Of a stretch of 64,000 nucleotides of DNA, positions 26,174 through 35,971 are shown piece by piece (position 1 is the stretch's first letter; every line of letters starts with the position of its first letter). Position numbers and translations under genes: made by a program. This DNA is from Chitinophaga pinensis. GTDB lineage: Bacteria; Bacteroidota; Bacteroidia; UKL13-3. The notes beneath the pieces were generated by a model. The model saw only the letters and a program-made list of their open reading frames with translations. It did not search any database and was not told where the DNA came from. The stretch covers positions 1 through 64,000 of the forward strand of contig CAMDHZ010000010.1 of assembly GCA_945898275.1 (NCBI GenBank), written 5' to 3'.

Positions 26174-29100
26174 ATGTCAATGAAGAAAATATATACAATT
26201 TTATTTTGCATGCTGGTTCTAAATCTGGGTGCATTTGCTCAGAGTGGTTTAGGAACAATTCGCGGAACAATTAAGGATTCTAAGACCAAGAAGCCCTTAG
26301 ATTATGTAAGTATAACCGTTAAACTTAATGGTGTAGCCAAAGGTACAGCCATGACTGATGATGATGGTTCATACACCATTAAAACCTTGCAGCCAGGGCA
26401 ATACACACTATTCGCTTCCTATGTTGGGTACAAAAGCGTAGTAATGGAAGGAATTAATCTTGCTGCTGAAGAAGATAGGTTTGTTAATTTTTTAATGGAA
26501 TCAACTACTCAATTAAATGAGGTTGTAATTTCACAATATAAAAAGCCAAAGATTGATCCAGGTGGGGTTAAAGGTGGAAACATTGGAGGTAAGGAGTTAT
26601 TAAACAGTGGAACCCGCTCCGTAGAGCGTTTAACAGGCCAAACTTTAGGGGTAGAATCTAGAACTGGAAGCACTCCTATTTTTAGAGGTGCACGTGCCGA
26701 AGGTACTGCTTACTATATAGATGGAGTGCGTGTAGTTGGTGGTGGTCGCGATATTCCTGCCAATGCCATTGATAACATTCAAGTTATTACTGGTGGTACA
26801 CCAGCACAATATGGAGATTTTGTGGGTGGTGCTATTAGTATTACCACAAAAGCGCCTTCTAAAAATTTCATCAGAGCTTTAGAATATACATCTGCTTCAC
26901 CTTTCACAGGTACATTAGACAATACCCAATATAATAATTTCCAAGGCGTATTATCAGGGCCATTAAAGCTTGTTAACAAAGGAAGAGGAGATGAAGAACG
27001 CGTATTGTTAGGGTTTTTAATTTCTGGAAGTGTGGTCTATCAAAAGCAAATTGCCGTAGTGGATTTATACGAAGTTAAGCCAGAGAAATTAAAAGCAATT
27101 GAGCAAACACCATTGATACCAGGCGCTTCAGGTACCTTATTTCCAGCTGCAGAATATTTAACTGCAAATGATTTCCAAAAAATAAATAATCGACCTAATG
27201 TATACGACCTTGGAGCCGATGTAAATGGTAATTTCAATTTCCAACCAACTAAAAACTTCAATGTGCGTTTAGGCTACTTTGGAAACTACAGGCAAGGAAG
27301 AAATTGGAATAATTTCCATCATCTGTTAAATTCTTCAAATAATGCTTTTCAAAGAGATTATACTGTTAGAACTTATTTGCAGTTTACTCAAACCTTCAGG
27401 TCAGATGACAAAAAGGATAAAGACGATAAGAAACCTGCTTCAAATATTTCAAATGCATACTATTCAGTTCGTTTATCTTACGAGAGATTCTACAGAGAAC
27501 TTGAAGATCAGGAGCATAGGGATGACATTTTCAATTATGGTTATGTAGGTAAATTTACCTCTTATCAAGCACCGGCTTACCAAAGAGTAATTAAAGGTTT
27601 AAATGAAAGACCAGATTCATTTTTAGTGAACAATAACTATGTTTACCTTTCAGACTATTACCGTCAAATTGGATATCAAGATACTGCTTTTACCTTTGAA
27701 CAAGCTAATATAAATAGGGTTAGAGGAAATTATACCCGTTCGGTTTACGATTATTTTGGAGCCCAAAACATAGATAATTTAGGGGATCTTCGTCAAGTAG
27801 GAGGTTTAATTAATGGTGATAACCCTAATGGATTATACTCTAATATGTGGGGTAATGTTGGTGCTCAGCAAGCTGGATACCAAAAGACAATGGTAGAAAC
27901 CTTTAACTTATACATCCAAAGTGAATTTACAGTTGCACCAAAAGGTAATCCTAAAGCAAAACATGAAATACAGGTTGGTTTAAACTTTGAGCAGCGATTT
28001 TCCAGAAATTATTCTTTAGGGGCAACTGGTTTATGGGGTTTAATGAGGTTATATTCTAATCGTCAATTTGCTGGCTTAGATTCTAACAAATCTACACTTA
28101 GGTTTGATGAAAACGGGGTATTTAATGATACCGTTAACCTTGGTAGAAAAATTGTTTGGGCAGACCAAACCAATTTTGATAGAAATTTGAGAAATAAATT
28201 AATCGCCATGGGTAGCACAGATGCCTTTGGAAATCCAATTGATTCTAATTCTTTCCTAGATGTGAATTCTTATGCACCTTCGGTTTATTCATTAGATATG
28301 TTTAGTGCGGATGAATTACTAAATAATGGTAATTCTGCTGTTGGTTATAATGGGTATGACCATTTAGGAAACGTTATCCGCGGTCGCCGTGTAAGTTTAG
28401 ACGACTTTTTAAATGACAAGGAACGTCGTTTACTTCCTGCCTACCAACCAGTCTACTTTGCTGCTTGGATTCAAGATAAGTTTGTTTTCAAAGATTTGAT
28501 TATGCGTGTTGGTTTCCGTTTAGAACGTTTTGATGCGAACCAACCTGTATTAAAAGATCCTTATACAACTGTTCCAATCTACACAGTAGGTGAAGTTCGT
28601 AATTCTTCAGATGCAGCTATTAGTGCACTTGCCAATCAAATCCCAGGTAATGTTGATAATGGATTTGCTGTGTATGTTAATAAAGATGAAAATCAGCAAG
28701 TTGGAGGACTATCAAATTCAAAAATAGTTGGTTACCGTGATGGCAATCGTTGGTTCGATGGAAGTGGTAACCCAATTTCAGACCCTCAACAAATTGCCCG
28801 TGATGGTGGTACCAATCGTAATGTGCCATTGTTATTAGACCCAAGCAATCCAAATATTCCAACTAGCAAATCATTTACAGATTACACGCCAGATGTATTG
28901 TTATTGCCTCGTATTTGGTTCTCATTCCCAATTTCTACTACTTCTCAGTTTTTTGGTACTTATGATATCTTAGCGCAACGTCCAATTAACAATCAAGCAC
29001 AAATAGATGACTATTACTATTTGCAAAACAGACAGAGTTTAGGACCAATTGCTAACCCAGATTTGAAAATGGTTCAAGTAACCGATTATGAAATAGGTTT

Positions 29101-29965
29101 CCGCCAGCAAATTGGGGATGATGCAGCATTAGGTATTATTGCTTCATACAGAGAATATAGAAATTATGTACAGCAATTTAGATATGTACAAGCTTGGCCA
29201 ATTGATTATACCACTTTTGGTAACATCGATTTTGCTACTGTAAAAAGTGTGGGTATTGATTACAGTATTACTGATATTGGTAACATCACATTAAGTGCAA
29301 ATTATCAATTACAATTTGCAGATGGTACAGGTTCAAACGCTAACTCAAGTAATGCATTGGTTCAAGTTGGTTTAGGAACACTTCGTACAATTTTTCCATT
29401 AGACTTTGATACACGTCATACTTTAAAAGCAGTTTTTGATTACCATTATAAAACTGGAAAAGATTACAATGGACCAATTGTTAACGGTAAAAAGATTTTT
29501 GAAAATGCTGGTTTCAATGTAAACTTCGCTGGATATTCGGGAAGTCCTTACACACAAGAATTAAATCCTACACCAGGTGGTGTTCAAAGTGGTGTGGTTG
29601 TTCGTAGTCCTATAAGAGGTACAATCAATGGTGCGAATATTCCTCCTCAATTTACAGTTGATTTGAACGTAGATAAAAACTATGTTTTTAAAAGTAAGAA
29701 AATAGATGGCTCTACAGTAAATTATAGATTAAGGGTTTTTATAATGGTTCAGAATTTACTTAATACTGCTAATATTACTTCAGTGTTTAGGTATACAGGT
29801 TCTGCTTACACAGATGGATTCTTGGCTTCACCAGCTGCACAAGAACAAATTGAGTCTGCAACCAATACCCAGTCATATATTGACTTATACAATATCAGGA
29901 TGGTTAACCCAGATCGTTTTGCTTTACCTAGAACCGCAAGACTTGGAGCTGCCCTATATTTCTAA
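26174..29965 (+). CDS. Large TonB-dependent receptor-like protein of a T9SS-linked cassette
   Basis: A 1263-residue outer-membrane protein: signal peptide (about 1-23), carboxypeptidase-regulatory-like domain (about 26-115), then a plug-like domain (about 120-230) with TPIFRGARAEGTAYYIDGVR and IQVITGGTPAQYGDFVGGAI, then a very long barrel with extended loops. The barrel is about 250-400 residues larger than classic siderophore receptors. It is not a typical SusC protein because no SusD follows. Instead it is followed, 23 bp later, by a giant secreted protein and then a PorV/PorQ-family barrel. Function is unknown; it may anchor or export the neighbouring secreted protein. The start may be ATG 26180 instead. 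Confidence 0.82.
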   Translation: MSMKKIYTILFCMLVLNLGAFAQSGLGTIRGTIKDSKTKKPLDYVSITVKLNGVAKGTAMTDDDGSYTIKTLQPGQYTLFASYVGYKSVVMEGINLAAEEDRFVNFLMESTTQLNEVVISQYKKPKIDPGGVKGGNIGGKELLNSGTRSVERLTGQTLGVESRTGSTPIFRGARAEGTAYYIDGVRVVGGGRDIPANAIDNIQVITGGTPAQYGDFVGGAISITTKAPSKNFIRALEYTSASPFTGTLDNTQYNNFQGVLSGPLKLVNKGRGDEERVLLGFLISGSVVYQKQIAVVDLYEVKPEKLKAIEQTPLIPGASGTLFPAAEYLTANDFQKINNRPNVYDLGADVNGNFNFQPTKNFNVRLGYFGNYRQGRNWNNFHHLLNSSNNAFQRDYTVRTYLQFTQTFRSDDKKDKDDKKPASNISNAYYSVRLSYERFYRELEDQEHRDDIFNYGYVGKFTSYQAPAYQRVIKGLNERPDSFLVNNNYVYLSDYYRQIGYQDTAFTFEQANINRVRGNYTRSVYDYFGAQNIDNLGDLRQVGGLINGDNPNGLYSNMWGNVGAQQAGYQKTMVETFNLYIQSEFTVAPKGNPKAKHEIQVGLNFEQRFSRNYSLGATGLWGLMRLYSNRQFAGLDSNKSTLRFDENGVFNDTVNLGRKIVWADQTNFDRNLRNKLIAMGSTDAFGNPIDSNSFLDVNSYAPSVYSLDMFSADELLNNGNSAVGYNGYDHLGNVIRGRRVSLDDFLNDKERRLLPAYQPVYFAAWIQDKFVFKDLIMRVGFRLERFDANQPVLKDPYTTVPIYTVGEVRNSSDAAISALANQIPGNVDNGFAVYVNKDENQQVGGLSNSKIVGYRDGNRWFDGSGNPISDPQQIARDGGTNRNVPLLLDPSNPNIPTSKSFTDYTPDVLLLPRIWFSFPISTTSQFFGTYDILAQRPINNQAQIDDYYYLQNRQSLGPIANPDLKMVQVTDYEIGFRQQIGDDAALGIIASYREYRNYVQQFRYVQAWPIDYTTFGNIDFATVKSVGIDYSITDIGNITLSANYQLQFADGTGSNANSSNALVQVGLGTLRTIFPLDFDTRHTLKAVFDYHYKTGKDYNGPIVNGKKIFENAGFNVNFAGYSGSPYTQELNPTPGGVQSGVVVRSPIRGTINGANIPPQFTVDLNVDKNYVFKSKKIDGSTVNYRLRVFIMVQNLLNTANITSVFRYTGSAYTDGFLASPAAQEQIESATNTQSYIDLYNIRMVNPDRFALPRTARLGAALYF

Positions 29966-29988
29966 GACAATTTAATTAAACGATTATC

Positions 29989-32900
29989 ATGAAAAAGAAT
30001 AGTGTAACATTAATCAATTGGTTGAAAGCAGCCTTGCTGCTAACACTCTTATTTGGTTTTCAATTTGTGCAAGCAAGAGAAAACATCGGGTTGCAAAAGT
30101 CAGGTAAAAAACCTGCCCTGAAGAAATATGGTGCAGGTTGTGTAGCCGCTACGCAACAAAAGGATTTAGATTTAAATAACGTTCGTACCACCATTTTAAA
30201 TGGCGGTGATGTTTGGTGGAATCTTCAAAATGCCAAATATGAAATACCTAAAGTAGAACCAGGAAATACTCCTAAACATTCACTTTTCTCTGGAGCATTG
30301 TGGATTGGTGGTGTAACTTTAGGGAACTTAAGAATTGCTGCTCAAACTTACCGCCAAAGTGGTAATGATTATTATCCTGGCGCTTTGGCAACCGATGGAT
30401 CGGCTTCCATTACTGCTGATCGTTGTAAATTTTATGACAAAATTTGGAAAATTACCTTAGCAGAGATTGAGGCTTTTGCAATTGATACCCAAAATTGGGC
30501 AAATCCAATAGATGCCATCGCAACTTGGCCAGGAACTGGCGCTGAGGGTTTTTCAGAAGCACAGTTTTTAGCGCCTTATTTTGACGCGGATTCAAATGGT
30601 GTTTACGAGCCTGCAGCAGGAGATTTTCCAACTTTTGATCAGGATGAATTATCCAATATTCCTGATATGATGTTGTATACTATTTACAACGATAAGGGAA
30701 ATATTCACTCAGAATCTGAAGGTTTACCATTAGGCTTAGAGTTGCATACACAAAGTTTTGCATTTTCTACGAGTGATGAAATTAACAACATGACCTTTTA
30801 TAGAACTACTATTTATAATAGAAGCTCAGACATTATAGACTCCTGTGTTTTTGGCCAATGGGTGGATGCCGATTTAGGAAATTATGCAGATGATTATGTA
30901 GAATGTGATGTGCAACGTAATCTAGGTATTTGTTATAATGGAGATGATAATGATGAAGGTATTTTAGGTTATGGTTTGAACCCACCAAGCATTGGGGTAA
31001 ACTTTTTTGAAGGTCCTAAGAAAATTGTAGGTGCAGATACAATAGAAATTGGTTTAACCAAATTTGTATATTACAATAATGACTTTTCTATAACAGGTAA
31101 TCCTCAAAGACCAGAGCATTATTGGAATTACCTAAATGGTAGATGGAAGGATGGTTTAAGTATCACTTATGGTGGAAATGGTAGAGGTGGAACAGATACT
31201 GCTAGTTTCATGTTTCCTGGTTTATCTGACCCAGCGGGAAGAGAAAATTGGACAGAAAGAACTGCTGGAAATACGCCACAAGACAGAAGGTTTTTACAAG
31301 TTTCTGGACCCTTCAGTTTGTTGCCTGGTTCAAAAAATGAAGTAACTGTTGCTGTAGTTTGGGCAAGAGCCACTACTGGTGGAGCAACTGGTTCATTCAA
31401 TTTGTTAAAAGAAGCAAGTGATAAGGCGTTCGTTTTATTCAAAAATAATTTTAAAATTTTGGATGGACCTCGTGTTCCAGATATGAAGATTGTAGAATTA
31501 GATAGGGAGTTAATCCTTACCATAGACAATTACGGTAGAACAGAATCTTACTCAGATTCGTCAGCTGGATTATGCACCCAGTTTACCAGATATAAATTTC
31601 AAGGGTATCAAATTTTTCAATTAAAAAGAAGTTCAATACCAAGTGATTTATACAATCAAGATGAAGCAAAATTAGTTGCACAATGTGATGTTCAGGATGG
31701 TAATAAAATGATTGTTAATATTGTAAATGACGCTGATTTGGGAAGTGTAAAAAAGATAATGGTAAATGGAGCAGATGATGGAATTGAACATTCTTTCAGA
31801 ATAACCAAAGATGCATTTTCTATTGAATCTGATCCAACCTTGGTGAATTTCCAAAGTTATTACTTCCTGTTAGTTGCATATGCTGCTACAGACAATTGTT
31901 CTCAAGATGCTTTACAATATTTACAAGGTAGAAAATTGGTTAATGGAGATCCAATAGTTGTTTATACTGCTTATCCTCACAAACCAATTTCTAGAGGTAC
32001 AGGCACCGATTTAAATGCTAGCTTTGGGGATGGTCCTGAAATCACAAAAATTAGTGGAATAGGAAATGATGCTAATGTCTTAAGATTAACTAAAGCAACC
32101 ATTGAAAAAGCTTTATTAGCACCTTATTATGCTCCTACACCAACTTATACTTCTGCTTCTGGTCCTATAAAAGTTCGTGTAATTGATCCTTTTAAGCTTC
32201 CATTATCAGATTTTGAATTGAGATTTAAAGATAGTTCAAACTCAACTGTTAAAGGAGATACTTTAACAGGAAGTTCCACCTATTGGACTTTGACCGACCT
32301 TACTAATGGGACGGTTTACAATGGAGAGCGTACAATTAACTCGCCAAACGAACAAGTATTCTCAGATTTAGGTTTTTCTATTTCTGTAAGCCAAGTAATT
32401 GGACCAGGACAGCCTACCAACCAATTGGATCAAGACAATGGTTATGTTAGTTCATCAATCAGTTTTTCAAATCCTACCAATCGTTGGTTTAGAGGTATAA
32501 ATGATGAAATAATTGCTTTACCACCTTTTAATTGGATTAGATCTGGAAATACTGGTACTCCAACTTTTGATAGACCTTGGGAACATGACTTCGCTGTTAA
32601 CCGCGTGCCAGTTGACCCTAGAAGACAATATAATAAAGTTTTAGACGGAACTTGGGCACCATATTGCCTAGCGGCTAGTGCTGTTGCTCCAACTGCTGTT
32701 ACTTATGGTCCAGCTTGGAGCCCAACAGGCGATGGTAAATTCCCTTCTCAAGACCATTCACTTGCCGATTTGCAAAGCGTGCAATTAGTAATTACTGCGG
32801 ATAAATCTAAATGGTCTCGTTGTATTGTGTTGGAAGCAGGTGAAAATGCCGCAACAAATATTGGCGGTGCTCAAAAGTTTGACAGAAGAAGATCTCCTTC

Positions 32901-33828
32901 GGTAGGTAAAAATGGTAAACCAGATGGCGATGGTAACGGTAAAAGTTGGTTCCCTGGATATGCTATTAATAAGGAAACTGGCGAACGTTTAAATATTTTG
33001 TTTGCAGAAGACTCTTCTCTACCGCTAGACAATGGTTCGGATATGATTTGGAACCCTACTTCTACATTGTTCCGTCAAAATCCAACTTCTGGTATTGAGT
33101 ATATATTCGGCGGAAAACACCATGTATATATTATGGGTACAAAGAGATTGGTTACTAATCCAAACAGAGTTGGACCTAGATACGATGAGTGTAAACTTTA
33201 TGATTCACTTTTCAACCTAATTGATAATAATGTTCAAGTGCCTTCTAATAGAAGAAATATTTTCAAACAACCAATGTGGGTGGGTATGACATTAACAGAC
33301 CCTAAAACACAATTGGGTAACTTGAATGACAATGGTGGCGGTATCCCTTGTGAGGTAACTATAGATATCAATGTTAAGCGTCCTTATGCTCAGAAATTCT
33401 CTTTTGATCCTTCAGTTGCAGATACAAGTGGAATGCCTTTGTATAGATTCTCTACTAAGAATCTTGCACCAGTGGTTGGTAATTCAGAAACTATGAAAAC
33501 AGCGCTTGACTTGGTTTCAATCACACCAAATCCATATTATGCTTATGCTGGTTACGAAGACCCAACCAACCAATTGGATACTCGTATAAAAATAATTAAC
33601 CTGCCAAAGAAATGTGTTATTTCAATTTATACACAAGGTGGTTATTTGGTGAGAAGAATCAGAAAGGATGATGATTCTAGAACCTTTGTAGAATGGGATT
33701 TAAAGAATGATGCTAATGTGCCTATTTCTAGTGGTGTTTATTTAATACATGTTTACGCAGATGGCATGGGTGAGCGAATCATCAAATGGTTTGGTATCAT
33801 GAGACCTGTGGATTTTGATACTTTCTAA
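29989..33828 (+). CDS. Giant secreted protein, probable T9SS cargo
   Basis: A 1279-residue exported protein with a long signal peptide (about 1-30). After an RTTILNGGDVWWNLQNAKYE segment it continues with the Bacteroidota pattern SLFSGALWIGGVTLGN and AAQTYRQSGNDYYPG, which I recognise as a conserved family of large uncharacterised surface proteins. The last 90 residues (from SITPNPYYAYAGYE to IIKWFGIMRPVDFDTF) form an Ig-like C-terminal fold with the pattern P-N-P...G-x-Y-x-I-x-V, similar to T9SS sorting or FlgD-like domains. No enzyme motif is evident. One GGTTTGAACC motif is at 30973. It is probably presented on the surface with the receptor before it and the PorV-like protein after it. Confidence 0.75.
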   Translation: MKKNSVTLINWLKAALLLTLLFGFQFVQARENIGLQKSGKKPALKKYGAGCVAATQQKDLDLNNVRTTILNGGDVWWNLQNAKYEIPKVEPGNTPKHSLFSGALWIGGVTLGNLRIAAQTYRQSGNDYYPGALATDGSASITADRCKFYDKIWKITLAEIEAFAIDTQNWANPIDAIATWPGTGAEGFSEAQFLAPYFDADSNGVYEPAAGDFPTFDQDELSNIPDMMLYTIYNDKGNIHSESEGLPLGLELHTQSFAFSTSDEINNMTFYRTTIYNRSSDIIDSCVFGQWVDADLGNYADDYVECDVQRNLGICYNGDDNDEGILGYGLNPPSIGVNFFEGPKKIVGADTIEIGLTKFVYYNNDFSITGNPQRPEHYWNYLNGRWKDGLSITYGGNGRGGTDTASFMFPGLSDPAGRENWTERTAGNTPQDRRFLQVSGPFSLLPGSKNEVTVAVVWARATTGGATGSFNLLKEASDKAFVLFKNNFKILDGPRVPDMKIVELDRELILTIDNYGRTESYSDSSAGLCTQFTRYKFQGYQIFQLKRSSIPSDLYNQDEAKLVAQCDVQDGNKMIVNIVNDADLGSVKKIMVNGADDGIEHSFRITKDAFSIESDPTLVNFQSYYFLLVAYAATDNCSQDALQYLQGRKLVNGDPIVVYTAYPHKPISRGTGTDLNASFGDGPEITKISGIGNDANVLRLTKATIEKALLAPYYAPTPTYTSASGPIKVRVIDPFKLPLSDFELRFKDSSNSTVKGDTLTGSSTYWTLTDLTNGTVYNGERTINSPNEQVFSDLGFSISVSQVIGPGQPTNQLDQDNGYVSSSISFSNPTNRWFRGINDEIIALPPFNWIRSGNTGTPTFDRPWEHDFAVNRVPVDPRRQYNKVLDGTWAPYCLAASAVAPTAVTYGPAWSPTGDGKFPSQDHSLADLQSVQLVITADKSKWSRCIVLEAGENAATNIGGAQKFDRRRSPSVGKNGKPDGDGNGKSWFPGYAINKETGERLNILFAEDSSLPLDNGSDMIWNPTSTLFRQNPTSGIEYIFGGKHHVYIMGTKRLVTNPNRVGPRYDECKLYDSLFNLIDNNVQVPSNRRNIFKQPMWVGMTLTDPKTQLGNLNDNGGGIPCEVTIDINVKRPYAQKFSFDPSVADTSGMPLYRFSTKNLAPVVGNSETMKTALDLVSITPNPYYAYAGYEDPTNQLDTRIKIINLPKKCVISIYTQGGYLVRRIRKDDDSRTFVEWDLKNDANVPISSGVYLIHVYADGMGERIIKWFGIMRPVDFDTF
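30973..30982. repeat. GGTTYRAACC motif copy 12 (GGTTTGAACC)
   Basis: Exact copy in the giant secreted protein gene, read as Gly-Leu-Asn-Pro. This is the only copy in the 8.8-kb surface cassette. Confidence 0.8.
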
Positions 33829-33838
33829 TAATAGTTAG

Positions 33839-33866
33839 TCTGGAGGTTTTTAACCTCCAGATTTTT
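33839..33866 (+). terminator. Intrinsic terminator between the secreted protein and the PorV-like gene
   Basis: TCTGGAGGTT (33839-33848), a 3-base loop and AACCTCCAGA (33852-33861) form a perfect 10-bp stem followed by TTTTT (33862-33866). It lies 11 bp after the secreted-protein stop and 20 bp before the PorV-like start. It would partly separate expression of the third cassette gene from the first two, or act as a processing hairpin. Confidence 0.8.
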
Positions 33867-33885
33867 AAAAAATAAAATTAACAAG

Positions 33886-35016
33886 ATGAAAAGAACGCTA
33901 TACAAAATTGGAATTGGGATGATGCTTCTGGTATCCTCTCAAGCATTTGCCGGAAATCCAGATAGATCTGGAGGAGCGGGTGCCACCCAACTTACTGTTA
34001 ATCCATATGCCCGCTCAGCTGGTTATGGGGGTATTAACACAGCTTCTGTTAGAGGACTCGAGTCCTTCAATTTAAATATTGCTGGTTTAGCTTATGCGCC
34101 AAGTACAGAGGTTGTTTTTTCTAGAATGGCATTTCTACAAGGCTCTGGAGTTAATATCAATAATTTTGGTTTGGCTCAACAGGTAGGAGAAAATGGTGAA
34201 GGTGGGGTTATTGGATTAGGTTTTGCAAGTTGGGATTTTGGCGATATTCCTATCACTACTTACAGCAATCCAGATGGTACTTTACCTAGTTTTAGCCCTC
34301 AAGTTCTAAACGTTTCTGCTGCTTATGCGCGTAAATTCTCTAACAGTATCACTGGTGGATTTTTATTAAGAATTGTTTCTGAAGGTATTCAAGATGTAAA
34401 AGCACAGGGTGTGGCATTTGATTTTGGTGTACAATATCAAACTAACTTAAATCCGAAAAGACCGAACGCAAAAATTAAGAAGGAGGATTTTAGATTAGGT
34501 ATTTCTATGCGTAATATCGGAAGCGATTTAAGGTACGAAGGTGCTGGTTTATCTTTCCGCGCTATCAACCAATCTACTGGGGCAGATAGAAAAGCCTTGT
34601 TTGCAGCTGATAAATTTAACTTGCCAACACTCGTAAATATTGGTTTAGCTTATGATATTAAGTTAGACCAAAGCAAAGATGTATATAACCATAAGGTAAC
34701 TACTTCCTTTAACTTTAACTACAATGCTTTCCAATCTAATGTTTATGGCTTAGGGGCAGAATATTCCTACAAAAACATGTTTATGCTGAGAACTGGATAC
34801 AATTATATTGGTGAAGAAAAGGCATTTAAAGATGATGCTACTAATCCAACTTATAATTCTCCAGTTTATGGAATATGGACAGGCTTTACCTTTCAATTGC
34901 CTGTTTCTAAATCAGGAACTGCATTTGCCTTGGATTATGCTTATGCGCCAACCAGATTTTTCAGTGGCATGCATGTGGTGGGTGTCAAATTAACTATTGG
35001 AAGTAAAAAGGGATAA
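33886..35016 (+). CDS. PorV/PorQ-family outer-membrane protein
   Basis: A 376-residue beta-barrel protein with a signal peptide (about 1-22) and the family opening ...GGAGATQLTVNPYARSAGYGGINTA..., followed by LESFNLNIAGLAYAP. PorV is the T9SS shuttle that receives cargo proteins at the outer membrane, and PorQ is a related T9SS accessory. This gene is a paralogue-type member that follows a probable T9SS cargo gene, so it may be a dedicated outer-membrane partner. It is not adjacent to porU, which argues against it being the housekeeping PorV. A strong terminator follows at 35041-35073. Confidence 0.8.
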   Translation: MKRTLYKIGIGMMLLVSSQAFAGNPDRSGGAGATQLTVNPYARSAGYGGINTASVRGLESFNLNIAGLAYAPSTEVVFSRMAFLQGSGVNINNFGLAQQVGENGEGGVIGLGFASWDFGDIPITTYSNPDGTLPSFSPQVLNVSAAYARKFSNSITGGFLLRIVSEGIQDVKAQGVAFDFGVQYQTNLNPKRPNAKIKKEDFRLGISMRNIGSDLRYEGAGLSFRAINQSTGADRKALFAADKFNLPTLVNIGLAYDIKLDQSKDVYNHKVTTSFNFNYNAFQSNVYGLGAEYSYKNMFMLRTGYNYIGEEKAFKDDATNPTYNSPVYGIWTGFTFQLPVSKSGTAFALDYAYAPTRFFSGMHVVGVKLTIGSKKG

Positions 35017-35040
35017 ATTTTCGTATTTTCGTACCATATC

Positions 35041-35078
35041 AGAAACGTTCCACTGCTCAAGTGGAACGTTTCTTTTTA
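35041..35078 (+). terminator. Intrinsic terminator after the PorV-like gene
   Basis: AGAAACGTTCCACT (35041-35054) and AGTGGAACGTTTCT (35060-35073) form a perfect 14-bp stem with a 5-base loop, followed by a T-rich tail. It ends the surface cassette. The greA start is only 23 bp further on, so greA either has a promoter overlapping this hairpin or depends on readthrough. Confidence 0.88.
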
Positions 35079-35096
35079 TTTTAATGCAAGCAGCTT

Positions 35097-35570
35097 ATGT
35101 CAGAAATTAATTATGTAACCAAAGAAGGATTAGAAAAATTGCAAGCAGAATTGCAAGATTTAAAGTATGTGCAAAGACCTTTTATTACCAAGCAAATTGC
35201 AGATGCTAGAGATAAAGGCGACTTAAGTGAAAATGCCGAGTACCATGCTGCAAAGGAAGACCAAGGTTTACTAGAGGCAAAGATTGCAAAGCTGGATGAT
35301 CTTCTCACTAAAACTAGAATTATTGACGAATCAAAGCTTAACACCAATCAAGTGATGATGTTAACTAAGGTGACTGTTCTTAATCATAATACTAAAAAGG
35401 AGATTATTTATACTTTAGTCAATGAGAAGGAAGCCGATTTAAAAACAGGTAAGATATCCTTCAAATCACCTATTGGCTTGGCATTAATGAATAAAAAGAT
35501 TGGAGATATTTGTGAGGTCACTATTCCTGCTGGTCAAATTAAGTTAGAAGTACTTTCAATTAGTTTATAA
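35097..35570 (+). CDS. greA: Transcription elongation factor GreA
   Basis: A 157-residue factor that rescues backtracked RNA polymerase by stimulating transcript cleavage. The N-terminal coiled coil (about 10-75) carries the acidic tip DKGDLSENAEYHAAKE, and the C-terminal FKBP-like domain ends with GDICEVTIPAGQIKLEVLSI. Length is normal. The stop overlaps the HIT gene start by one base (TAATG), so the two are coupled. The 14-bp terminator immediately upstream probably belongs to the preceding gene. Confidence 0.96.
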   Translation: MSEINYVTKEGLEKLQAELQDLKYVQRPFITKQIADARDKGDLSENAEYHAAKEDQGLLEAKIAKLDDLLTKTRIIDESKLNTNQVMMLTKVTVLNHNTKKEIIYTLVNEKEADLKTGKISFKSPIGLALMNKKIGDICEVTIPAGQIKLEVLSISL

Positions 35571-35971
35571 TGGCTAGCATCTTTACTAGAATTGTTAATG
35601 GCGAATTACCTTGCCATAAGGTTGCTGAAATCAATGATTATTTAGCCTTTTTAGATATAAGACCGCTAACCTATGGCCATACGCTAGTAATTCCAAAGAA
35701 GGAAGTTGATTATATTTTCGACCTTGATGATGAAGTTTATTTAGGATTGCAAATGTTTGCTAAAATGGTTGCTAAGGCACTTAAAATTGTTACCGGACAA
35801 CGAATAGGAGTTTGTGTAATTGGCCTTGAGGTGCCTCATGCACACATTCATTTGATTCCTTTTACACAAATGGAACAAATGAATTTTTCCAATCCTAAGT
35901 TATCTCTCTCACAAGAAGAATTAAGCAATTTAGCAAGGAAAATACAGGATGAAGTATTGAAAGCTTCCTAG
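35570..35971 (+). CDS. HIT-family nucleotide-binding protein
   Basis: A 133-residue histidine-triad protein. The active-site triad is in VPHAHIHLIPF, which fits H-phi-H-phi-H-phi-phi, and the N-terminal SIFTRIVNGELPCHKV is a typical Hint-branch start. These enzymes hydrolyse nucleoside phosphoramidates or related compounds. The start overlaps the greA stop. The stop abuts the convergent ruvC end with no gap (35971/35972). Confidence 0.92.
   Translation: MASIFTRIVNGELPCHKVAEINDYLAFLDIRPLTYGHTLVIPKKEVDYIFDLDDEVYLGLQMFAKMVAKALKIVTGQRIGVCVIGLEVPHAHIHLIPFTQMEQMNFSNPKLSLSQEELSNLARKIQDEVLKAS

Noticed and set aside
26174-29965. SusC-type polysaccharide receptor
   Set aside because: No SusD gene follows, no glycoside hydrolases are nearby, and the next genes are a T9SS-type cargo and a PorV/PorQ barrel.
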